From: Nematopogon swammerdamellus
Taxonomy: Eukaryota; Arthropoda; Insecta; Lepidoptera; Adelidae
DNA: 64,000 nt
Direction: 5' to 3'
Assembly (NCBI GenBank): GCA_946902875.1
Contig: OX336345.1
Coordinates: forward strand, 6,913,395 to 6,977,394
Below the pieces are notes generated by a model. The model ran no database searches and was not told the DNA's origin. It worked only from the letters and a program-made list of their open reading frames with translations. This document shows, one piece after another, positions 54,653 to 64,000 of this stretch; the stretch's first letter is position 1; each line of letters begins with the position of its first letter. The position numbers and the translations under genes are program-made.

Positions 54653-54688
<36 letters not shown>

Positions 54689-55640
54689 TACTTTTTCACG
54701 CCTAAACCGCTGAACAGATTTTGATAAAATATTGCATGGAGATTAATTGCATCCTAAGGAAGGACATAGGCTACCTTTTGTCCCAAAAAACAACCCTTAA
54801 GGGGTTGAAATAGGGGATGAAAGTTTGTATGGGGAATCCAGCATTTCTCAAGTTAGAGATATGAAAATTCATATTTAGGCTTTTGGTATGAAATAAAGAG
54901 TTACGTGTTTCAGCGTTTTTGCTAAATCAACCCTTAAATTAAAATAGGGTATGATTTCAAAATTATATTTTATGATTTTATAAAATTTAGTACGGAGATG
55001 AATTGCATTCTGAGGAAGGATATAGGCTACCTTTTGTCTCAAAAAACAACCCTTAAGGGGGTGAAATATGGGATGAAACATTGTATGGGGAATCCAGCAT
55101 TTCTCAAGTTAGAGATATGAAAATTCATATTTAGGCTTTTGGTATGAAATAAAGAGTTACGTGTTTCAGCGTTTTTGCTAAATCAACCCTTAAATTAAAA
55201 TAGGGGATGATTTCAAAATTATATTAAAGGATTTTATAAAATTTCGTACAGAGATGAATTGCATCCTGAGGAAGGACATAGGCTACCTTTTGACTCAAAA
55301 ACAACCCTTAAGGGGGTGAAATAGTGGATGAAAGTTTATATGCGGAAACCAGCATTCTCAAGTTAGGGAGGGGGTGATTTCAAAATTATATTAAAGGATT
55401 TTATAAAATTTTGTACGGAGATGAATTGCATCTTGAGGATGGACATAGGCTACCTTTTGTCTCAAAAAACAACCCCTAAGGAGGTGAAATGGGGGGGGGG
55501 GGGGGGGGGTGAAAGTTTGTATAGGAGTATCGGTTTTTTTAAAGGTAGGAACTTGAAAATCATAATTCTAGCTACTCATCATAAATACATAATTGTTTCA
55601 GGGATTTACCATTTAAAGGGGGGGGGGGGGGGGTAATTTG
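54615..55640 (+). repeat. Family F repeat, expanded by ~250-bp tandem duplications
   Basis: It starts CATACTAATATTATAAATTC and (CTGT)n, then TTTCACGCCTAAACCGCTGA. After that, a ~250-bp segment (ACGGAGATGAATTGCAT, ACATAGGCTACCTTTTG, CAACCCTTAAGGGGGTGAAA, ACGTGTTTCAGCGTTTTTGC) occurs about four times, near 54724, 54975, 55232 and 55400; the last copies are shortened. Two G runs (19 and 16 bases, 55491-55509 and 55618-55633) interrupt it. Confidence 0.8.
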
Positions 55641-55649
55641 GGGTGACAG

Positions 55650-57950
55650 TGGCCTTGCCCTTGGTTATGTTCATTCGTTACTTAGTTACTTACTTTTTCG
55701 AGAACGTTTATCGTCTTCCTGAACGCAGCTCGGCCTTCGACCTCGCCCTTAATTACTTACTTTCTTAGAGATGGTTTATTGTATTCCAGAAAGCAGCTTA
55801 GCCTGAAGCCTCGCCGCTAGTTACTTACTTTATTTAAAAGGTTTATCGTTTACCTAAACGCAGCTCGGCCTTCGGCCTCGCCCATAGTTACTTACTTTAA
55901 TCGAGAATGTTTTTCCTCTTCCTGAACGCAGCTCGGCCTTCGGCCTCACCCATAGTTTATACTTACTTTCACCGAGAAGGTTTATAGTCTTCCTGAAAGC
56001 AGCTTGGCCTTCGGCCTCGCCCTCAGTTACTTACTGTCTTCGAGAAGGTTTATGGTCTTCCTGAACGAAGCTCGGCCTTCGGCCTTGCCCTTAGTCACTT
56101 ACTTTCATCGATAAGGTTTATAGTCTTTCTGAACGCAGCTCGGCCTTCGGCTTCGCCCTTAGTTACTTACTTTCATCGATAAGATTTATAGTCTTCCTGA
56201 ACGCAGCTCGGCCTTCGGCCTCGCCCTCAGTTACTTACTGTCTTCGAGAAGGTTTATGGTCTTCCTAAACGCTGCTCGGCCTTCGGCCTCGCCCTTAGTT
56301 ACTTACTTTCATCGATAAGGTTTATAGTCTTCCTGAACGCAGCTCGGTCTTCGGCCTCGCCCTTAGTTACTTACTTCCTTCGATAAGGTTTACAGTCTTC
56401 CTGAACGCAGCTCGGCCTTCGGCTTCGCCCTTAGTTACTTACTTTCATCGATAAGATTTATAGTCTTCCTGAACGCAGCTCGGCCTTCGGCCTCGCCCTC
56501 AGTTACACTCTGTCTTCGAGAAGGTTTATGGTCTTCCTGAACGCAGCTCGGCCTTCGGCCTCGCCCTTAGTTACTTACTTTCATCGATAAGGTTTATAGT
56601 CTTCCTGGACGCAGCTCGGCCTTCGGCCTCGCCCTTAGTTACTTACTTCCTTCGATAAGGTTTATAGTCTTCCTGAACGCAGCTCGGCCTTCGGCCTCGC
56701 CCTCAGTTACTTACTGTCTTCGAGAAGGTTTATAGTCTTACTGAACGCAGCTCGGCCTTCGGCCTCGCCCTTAGTTACTTACTTTCATCGATAAGTTTTA
56801 TAGTCTTCCTGAACGCAGCTCGGCCTTCGGCCTCGCCCTTAGTTACTTACTTTCATCGATAAGGTTTATAGTCTTCCTGAACGCAGCTCGGCCTTCGGCC
56901 TCGCCCTTAGTTACTTACTTTCTTCGAGAAGGTTTATAGTCTTCGTGAACGCAGCTCGACCTTCGGCCTCGCCCTTAGTTTCTTACTATGTTCGAGAAGG
57001 TTTATAGTTTTCCTTAACGCAGCTCGGCCTCCGGCCTCGCCCTCAGTTGCTTATTTTCTTCGAGAAGGTTTATGGTCTTCCTGAACGCAGCTCGGCCTTC
57101 GGCCTCGCCCTTAATTACTTACTTTCTTAGAGATGGTTTATCGTCTTCCTGAACGCAGCTCGGCCTTCGGCCTCGCCCTTAGTTACTTACTTTCATCGAT
57201 AAGGTTTATAGTTTTCTTGAACGCAGCTCGGCCTTCGGCCTCGCCCTTAGTTACTTACTTTCTTCGAGAAGGTTTATAGTCTTCCTGAACGCAGCTCGAC
57301 CTTCGGCCTCGCCCTTAGTTTCTTACTATGTTCGAGAAGGTTTATGGTTTTCCTGAACGCAGCTCGGCCTTCGGCCTCGCCCTTAGTTACTTACTTTCTT
57401 CGAGAAGGTTTATAGTCTTCCTGAACGCAGCTCGGCCTTCGGCCTCGCCCTCGGTTGCTTACTTTCTTCGAGAAGGTTTATGGTCTTCCTGAATGTACCT
57501 CGGCCTTCGTCCTCGCCCTTAATTACTTACTTTCTTAGATAAGGTTTGTCGTCTTCCTTAACGCAGCTCGGCCTTCGGCCTCGCCCTCAGTTACTTATTG
57601 TCTTCGAGAAGGTTTATGGTCTTCCTGAACGCAGCTCGGCCTTCGGCCTCGCCCTTAATTACTTACTGTCTTAGAGATAGTTTATCGTCTTCCTGAACAC
57701 AGCTCGGCCTTCGGCCTCGCCCTCAGTTACTTACTTTCTTCGAGAAGGTTTGTAGTCTTCCTGAACGCAACTCGGCTTTTGGCCTCGTCCTTTGTTACTT
57801 ACTTTCATCGAAAAGGTTTATAGTCTTCCTGAACGCAGCTCGGCCTACGGCCTCGCCCTTTGTTACTTACTTTCTTAGAGATGGTTTATCGACTTCCTGA
57901 ACGCAGCTTGGTCTTCGGCCTCGCCCATAGTGACTTACTATCTTCTTTGA
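55650..57950 (-). repeat. ~68-bp minisatellite, minus array (~34 units)
   Basis: The reverse of the unit at 52480-53760: GAACGCAGCTCGGCCTTCGG, CCTCGCCCTTAGTTACTTAC, TTTCTTCGAGAAGGTTTATA, GTCTTCCT. Higher-order repeats are visible; for example, a variant pair starting CTTCGCCC at 56151 recurs at 56423. Confidence 0.95.
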
Positions 57951-57999
57951 GATACGAATTTCACGCGAGCGGAGCCGCGGGCTCAGCTAGTATTAGTAT

Positions 58000-58535
58000 A
58001 TGGATTCATACCAAAAGCCTAAATATGAATCGTTATATCCCTAACTGGAGAAATGATGGGTTACCTATACAAACGTTCATCCCCTATTTCACCCCCTTAA
58101 GGGTTGTTTTTTGAGACAAAAGATAGCCTATGTCCTTCCTCAGGCAGGATGCAATTCATCTCCGTACAAAATTTTATAAAATCCTAAAATCTAATTTTGA
58201 AATCATCCCCTATTGTAATTTAAGGGTTGATTTAGCAAAAAACGCTGAAACACGTAATTCTTTATTTCATACCAAAAGCCTAAATATGAATCGTTATATC
58301 CCTAACTCGAGAAATGCTAGGTTCCCCATACAAACTTTCATTCCCTATTTCACCCCCTTAAGGGTTGTTTTTTGAGACAAAAGGTAGCCTATGTCCTTCC
58401 TCAGGATCCAATTCATCTCCGTGCAATATTTTATCGAAATCTGTTCAGCGGTTTAGGCGTGAAAAGGTAACAGACAGACAGACAGACAGACAGACAACAG
58501 AGTTACTTTCGAATTTATAATATTAGTATGGATGG
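58000..58535 (-). repeat. Family F repeat, two tandem units then the terminus
   Basis: TACCAAAAGCCTAAATATG occurs twice (~58010 and ~58272), TTAAGGGTTGTTTTTTGAGA twice, then CTGTTCAGCGGTTTAGGCG, (CAGA)n and AACAGAGTTACTTTCGAATT, ending TATAATATTAGTATGG. It is the reverse complement of the start at 54615, so 54615-58535 could be one family-F element that contains the minus minisatellite array. Confidence 0.8.
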
Positions 58536-59845
58536 ATTGACAACTTGATACTTCAAGTATCTTAATATTGAATTTTTTGACAAATTATACTACGTTGTAG
58601 TGTAGTATGCGTAATGTACTAACACTTCTCAGTTGATACAATTTACGTATCAAAATTTGACAAAGGCTCTTTAAACCTGATACACTTAATTACTATGTCT
58701 TTTGTAGTCAGAATTATCAGTGAAATTGTTATTCTTAATACGTTATTGGAATGTGTAACTGAAGCAATAGTATTAAAACTGAAGGCTCACAAGAATCGTA
58801 AAAAAGTCATGTCGTGTTGCCGCTGGGGAAGTACATCGTTTTAAGGTCTTTGCTTACGGTGACGCTTGGTCCGGATCGCCTCTCACCCTCAAATATGGTT
58901 GAGGGACGCGATGGCTTGATGCTCGTGAACGGGTGCTGTTTGTGAAGACTGGTCTGCTCTGTTATATGAAGGGTTTACGCATATAGAACAAATGTTCTGT
59001 TTCTGTTTTTTTTTTAGAAAGAGTGATGACTTGTACTGTTAGGCAGTGGCAAACACTTTTGTAGTGTTTGTATGTAGACTAAGTGGACGTAACAAAAAGT
59101 ATCCAGCGAAGTTTCTTCCCAGTTCTTCCTTGCTGTGATCGAACTGGCAAAATGCTAAATGTATCCGTCTATGGATGATGAATGATAATTTTGATTTGAT
59201 TTGATTTGATGATGAATAAAGAATAAAGAATAATATAGCAAACAAGAATGTCATAAAATCGTTATAAAATGTGCAACAAACAAAATGACAATTTTGAAAT
59301 TTACAAAATTGTTCTACCAAAAATCAGACGGCTCAAGTTGTTATTATGGGGTCTGCCTTCGGTATCATTTGGCTTCCCTGTGGAATGCCTTAGGCTGCCA
59401 TTACGACACTGTAAAAACCTTTATACTCAATTATTCGGTTTTTCGCATCCGAGTTTCTTCGAAGCATCATGTGGAGTTGCGTTCCACTCGTCTGGGACTA
59501 TATAATTTTGTTTATTGCAAAAAAAACTAAAGAACTAAAGAGCTGACGCCGTCGATTGGCGCGGTTGACAATAATAATTCCAAACGTGTTTTAATTTTAA
59601 TTTAATGTATACCATGTTCTTCGCTCATTTACGAAATTACCATATTTGAACCTACTAAATGAAATGTCCTTTGAAATAATAATGTAAAAAATAAACGCAG
59701 ATTATAGCATATTGTGCAAATTGCTAAAATTAAAAAGGACGGAAGAAGCATCCACTCTTCGCAGCCATGGCAATACAATGTCATTAATTACCTTTTCATC
59801 CAACTACGGAAAACCATTGATAATGTTAATTATTTTATCAAAGCA
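58536..59845. other. No gene; minor simple repeats
   Basis: A (TTTGA)n run lies near 59190-59215 and GAATAAAGAATAAAGAATA near 59215-59233. Frames at 59039-59530 on both strands have no motif. Confidence 0.45.
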
Positions 59846-60145
59846 CTAGCTTTTGCCCGCGGCTTCGCTCGCGGTAGCCTAGGTTTAACAGCAAATCCTA
59901 TTTAAACGCAAATATGATAATAAACGATAGCTTCTCTTATATCCTCTCTCCCTTCCATACTAAAGATTTTTTGATATTGCTCAGACCTAAGGCTATTTAG
60001 CGTAATGGTATATAGTGAGCCTCAAGAACTACTCTTTCCATTGGTGCAAACCGCATCAAAATCTGTTCAGTGATTCCGGAGTTTACCTCATACATACATA
60101 CATACAGACAGACGTTCCATTTTATAATAAGTAGAGATAGAGATA
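59846..60145 (+). repeat. Repeat family E, copy 2
   Basis: ACTAGCTTTTGCCCGCGGCT, CAGCAAATCCTATTTAAACG, TATATCCTCTCTCCCTTCC, GAGCCTCAAGAACTACTC, AATCTGTTCAGTGATTCCGG and CAGACAGACGTTCCATTTTA. It has a normal short CT tract. Confidence 0.85.
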
Positions 60146-60234
60146 GAGATTATTATTTCATAAATTATTATAAACGATGTGCACAAACATGACCGGTCGA
60201 GTTGTCTAATGCAAATTATTGTGTGCAGATTTGT

Positions 60235-60541
60235 GACCTGGATGGGTGACCGCTCGACCGTTGGAGGCTGACCGTGGTTCGCTTTCCAACTATAGGTCCC
60301 TTCCCTTCTTACCTTACTAGGTGGTAGGGCTTAACCCGCCCGGGTTGATACCACCGCACTGAATGAAAAGTCGGTCGAAGCGACTATGTAAATAGTTAGT
60401 ATTTTGCATCCAGTTCAGAGTAGCCGGTACGACCGAAGGGAAGCACTGACATGTCACCTAATTCACCAAATGTTATGGGCCGACATCACGTATGTTGGAG
60501 GTGATGTAGTCAACCGTATATCAGTTTCCATATTTAAAAAA
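60235..60541 (+). mobile_element. SINE-A copy 11 (5' truncated)
   Basis: It starts in the 5S-like block at CCTGGATGGGTGACCGCTCG, then AGGTCCCTTCCCTTCTTACC, ACTAGGTGGTAGGGCTTAAC, CCACCGCACTGAATG, the body and TCAGTTTCCAT, then A-rich. Confidence 0.85.
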
Positions 60542-60784
60542 AATCTCATGCAATGTATGGAAATCGCAATTCAATTCTTTTGAATTCATTGCTGTAAAGG
60601 ATATTGGAGATAAACAAAACGTAGTGTGGTTGCTGTTTACGCGTACATGAATAAAGCCGCAGGCTAAAGCTAGTTGGAATATTAATTTTAATGGGGTTTC
60701 TAAATAGCCAGGTAGGTTTTGCCCGGGGCTATAGATCACTCTAGTTACTGCCCAGGTTGATATGGCATCTGCTAAACATTGCAA

Positions 60785-60925
60785 TTTTGTGTTACATCCT
60801 GACGTGGTTGACTACATCACCTGCTACATCCGTCATGGAAGCCTATTAGGATATTTCCTGCTGAAACTAGGTGCCATGTCAGTGCACACTTCCTTCGTAC
60901 CGGTTACGTACAAACCATTTTCAAC
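60785..60925 (-). mobile_element. SINE-A copy 12 (3' fragment)
   Basis: ACGTGGTTGACTACATCACC, TGCTACATCCGTCATGG, AACTAGGTGCCATGTCAGTG and CTTCCTTCGTACCGG, matching the reversed tail. Confidence 0.65.
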
Positions 60926-60985
60926 CGACTTCCGAAAAGGAGAAGGTTCTCAAATTCGTCTATAGGTTTTTTTTGTGTGGTTACT
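60925..60985 (-). repeat. RTE-type 3' terminal tail, reversed
   Basis: CAACCGACTTCCGAAAAGGA, GAAGGTTCTCAAATTCGTCT, then a T run. The reverse of the tail at 1527-1573. Confidence 0.55.
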
Positions 60986-61339
60986 CGATTTCTCTCGGTT
61001 ACTCAAATTTTCAACCGATTTTAATAATATTTTTTTTCATGATTAGATTAGATATACCCTATCTCAGGGATGGTCCTTTCATAAATTTTATGAAATAATA
61101 CTACCCCTAAGGGTGGGAAATTAAGGGTGAACACTTTCACACTAAGGAATTGTTCAATCACCCTCTTCCCGTCAACCGATTTTAATATTATTTGATATTA
61201 CTAAAAAGACGTAAATAAAACAAAACTGTTTAAAAAAAAAACATTGACCTATAATAATATAATAATATTTTGATCTTGAGTAGAAGGCGGTACAAAAGCA
61301 CACCTGTAGATGGACCCTTTTGTGCTTTTGTACCACTAC

Positions 61340-61620
61340 AAAAAACCGGCCAAGTGCGAGTCGGACTCGCGCACCGAGGTTTCCGCACCACAAAAAAAAC
61401 ATCGAAAAAAACACGTTTCTTGTATGGTTCTTTACACGTTCCTTAATTTTTCACTTTCTAAATTTTTTATTATTTGTTGTTATATCCGCCATAATAACAC
61501 ATATTCTGTGAAAATTTCAATGAGCTACCTATTACGGTTTAAGAGATACAGCCCTCGGACAGACAGACGGCGGCGTAGGCTTAGTAATAGGCTTCCGTGC
61601 GGGATACGGACACCTAAAAA
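61340..61620 (+). repeat. Repeat family H, full-length copy
   Basis: AAAACCGGCCAAGTGCGAGT, CGGACTCGCGCACCGAGG, CACGTTTCTTGTATGG, TTATATCCGCCATAATAACA, ACAGACAGACGGCGGCGTAG and GTGCGGGATACGGACACC. Best copy in the window. Confidence 0.8.
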
Positions 61621-62319
61621 TGTGCTTAATGTAATCGCTCCACAGTTGGCCTCAAATGGGGAACATGGAACATTGCACCCGAGAGGGCCAGTGCAATTAA
61701 ACAGCCAGAGATCTCTATGGCGATTTCGTGTTGCAGCTAATGTTGGCATTTTTCATTTCGCCAGCACATTTTTTATTCTGCGTTGCAAAAATTCGCACGT
61801 TCAAAGAGGAAAACCATGTTTTGGTACTAAGTGAATTTAAAATTAGACAATTTTTACAGAGTGAAGCGATTTTATTTAGCGCTTTATTTAGTAGAGTGTA
61901 GGTTAATCAAGAATAGTAGTTTATTTTATTAAAATATTAAATAGTTATTTTATAATAAAAAAAAGATATTTGTTTTCATTTACTTTTTGTAAAGATTGTC
62001 TCATGGCATTAAACTCGCCTATTGTGCCCCTTTTAATATTGGTGTGCAATAAAATGTGATTTAATTTTATTCAAAAATCATTTTGAAATTATTCATCTTC
62101 TTTGGAAAACTGGAACCTATTAGTGGCCGATATGTGCTTTTCACAAATAAGCATTATTTTTTTACCCGACTGCGCGACGCAAAGGAGGGTAATGTGTTTA
62201 TCAGCCTATGTATGTATGTTTTTTACTAATTTAATTACCGTAGTGAAAAAGAGCAATTTGAAATACAAACTTTAGCAATGCGTCTTCTAATGTCGCGAAT
62301 ATGATATTACTACTTCTTA
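61621..62319. other. No gene; one short repeat relic
   Basis: CCCGACTGCGCGACGCAAAG near 62166 is a recurrent lepidopteran motif by my recollection. The 174-codon frame 61310-61834 starts inside family H and has no motif. Confidence 0.4.
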
Positions 62320-62655
62320 TAAAAGGGAACGTCTGTCTGTATGTATGTATGAATGTATGTTTAAGGTAAACTCCGAAACTACTGAATATATTTTGATGCG
62401 GTTTGCACTAATGTAAAGAGCAGTTTCTTAAGGCTCACTATATACCATCACGCTAAATAGCATTATGACTGAGCAGAATGAAAGAGGTATAGTATGAACG
62501 GAATTTAGTGTCGAATGGTAGTGCCGATGGAGAGGGTTGAAAAGGACGAAGGGGAGGGAAGAAGGCAATGGAGGGAAGGAGGAGGAAACAGATCGTTTCG
62601 GATTTGCTATTAAACCGAGTTTATCGCGATCGAAGCCGCGGGTAAAAGCTATTAA
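62320..62655 (-). repeat. Repeat family E, copy 3
   Basis: TTATAAAAGGGAACGTCTGT, CTCCGAAACTACTGAATAT, TTAAGGCTCACTATATACC, GGATTTGCTATTAAACCGAG and GCGATCGAAGCCGCGGGTAA. Reverse orientation; purine-rich GGAGGGAAGGAGGAGG at the CT-tract position. Confidence 0.8.
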
Positions 62656-64000
62656 GCATATAAAACATAATCTCAAACATTGACCGTAAACTTTCGCGTC
62701 CTTGAGGCAAACAGTGACTCACTCCAGTATTAAACTCAATTCATTACCGAGTGACGCACGCATATTATTTTGTCTATCTTATCGTACTTGCGTTATAACG
62801 ACTCCAGCTCCGCCGAGCACCATTTCACCCAAAACGAATAGTCTTGAAGTTATCATTTGACAGTGTGCGTGCGCCCTTATTTTGTCACGCGAGATATTAT
62901 GAGGCGCGTCGCAACTACACTGTCCGGTTCTCGCGTAATTAAAATAAGGTGTTCACGGCCAAATTCTCAACCGTATGGCGTGACAGTTGTGTTTAAACGG
63001 AGTTTAACACGCTTTAACTGCCTATAGTGGGCGGTAAACCTCGTGAAGGACTGTGTGTTTATATGGTGAGTTATATTTGAACAAGGCGCCGTTAAATTTT
63101 CAGGATAACGAAAACGGTATGTGGCCGTCGATTATTTAAAGCTCGGTTCCATTCATAATAAATAAATGTTATATTATGTGCTTATTGGAACGGTGGGACG
63201 AACCGCTCTGAAGAAAAATTATTTTGTTATTATGAGACTAGTCACCTGTTTAGGCACCGAGGCTCTATTAGGTATGTGACTAGATTTAGTTTATTTATAG
63301 AAAAGTTACTGTTACTTTTAGTTATAGGTAATACATACTTAATCAATATATTCTATATAGGTATATATAATGGGTGTATTTATTATATAAATATGTTTTT
63401 CTAGTTGAAGAGAATGCCTTAGGAAATGAGTTAAAAAATATTGTTTTATATAATTATTTTGTTTACTAGATTAGGAGTTTATACTGTTATAATAATTGCT
63501 ATAAAGCATATTAAATAAAATATAGCTCATCAGAAATGAATGCCGCACCTATAGCTATCGTAGGGTATTTTAGCAGTCAAAATGAGCAAAGTTTTCCTCT
63601 TCATTTTTTTAATGTTTAAAAACATTATTTAATTTTTGTTTATTCCCTACAATAATAATGGCGTCTTTTTAGATTTATAAAACTTTCCATTTTGTTAAAA
63701 TAAAATAAGAAAAAGTAGTTCATTCAAGATCTACTCTAAATAGAAAACCTACTTATTCGTACATTATAATGGTTTGAATGTGTCTTAGTACATTTAATAA
63801 AAATACCAAACTGTGCTTTCTTTCCCACAAATAAAGGTCCTCACCAAACTGCCTCCAACCGCGACGAATACCATACATCACCTAGGGCAAACAGAAAGTC
63901 ATCTGTTGGGCCATTGGTGGTGGTCGGTGCCAAATAGCCCATGGTATTAAATCGTGCGTCGAAATGCGCCCGTATCAATGGACATGCGGCGTCATTGCTT
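62656..64000. other. No gene recognised
   Basis: AT-rich sequence. The last ~160 bp are more balanced (ATACGGGCGCATTTCGACGC on the minus strand) and may be the edge of an unclassified repeat. Confidence 0.4.

Larger units (their letters stand above)
52437..57990. mobile_element. Giant palindromic minisatellite structure, locus 2
   Basis: Outer inverted ends: CTAGCTGAGCCCGCGGCTCC at 52437 and GGAGCCGCGGGCTCAGCTAG ending 57990. Left half: plus-oriented minisatellite, hexanucleotide microsatellite, reversed family-F copy. Right half: family-F copy in plus orientation, then a minus-oriented minisatellite. The symmetry centre is near 54610. No protein is encoded. Confidence 0.75.

Noticed and set aside
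52480..57950. CRISPR-like array of direct repeats
   Set aside because: Units are contiguous ~68-bp tandem copies with no unique spacers, in a eukaryotic sequence.

Overview
The window is eukaryotic, almost certainly lepidopteran (moth or butterfly) intergenic or heterochromatic DNA. It is AT-rich, has no operon structure, and holds no open reading frame I can defend as a host gene. Nearly everything recognisable is a transposable element or a satellite. The lepidopteran assignment rests on recalled repeat vocabulary (the 'CCGGCCAAGTGCGAGTCGG' family, the 'CTAGCTTTTGCCCGCGGCT' family, the 'CATACTAATATTATAAATTC' family). I could not run a search to confirm it.

Layout. 1-12.5 kb: scattered short repeats (a foldback element, RTE-type 3' tails, a non-LTR C-terminal fragment, a TIR element, several SINEs, a 208-bp CT microsatellite). 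12,591-29,454: a stack of nested transposons. An element with long terminal inverted repeats (built of 141-bp units) contains a decayed Jockey-like LINE. That LINE is split by a SINE, the SINE is split by a 5'-truncated CR1/L2-like LINE, and that LINE is split by a full-length Ty3/gypsy LTR retrotransposon (16,420-25,435; gag and pol on the minus strand, LTRs identical by eye). 29.5-50 kb: dispersed SINE copies and MITE-like palindromes. 50.4-58.5 kb: two loci built of a ~68-bp GC-rich minisatellite arranged as inverted arrays. The larger forms a ~5.5-kb palindromic structure with a hexanucleotide microsatellite and inverted copies of another repeat at its centre. 58.5-64 kb: more dispersed repeats, then ~1.3 kb with nothing recognised.

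The most informative material is comparative. The window holds at least ten copies of a SINE ('SINE-A') whose head combines a tRNA-like A box with a block resembling the 5S rRNA internal promoter. A second SINE ('SINE-C') has a tRNA Leu/Ser-like head. The two have unrelated heads and tails but share a central ~80-bp block. A third repeat ('repeat B') donates its 5' end to a chimeric SINE-A subfamily seen at two loci with the same junction. This looks like a modular SINE superfamily. Family letters (A-H) are local labels used only here. The only intact protein-coding capacity belongs to the Ty3/gypsy element; everything else is non-autonomous or decayed.
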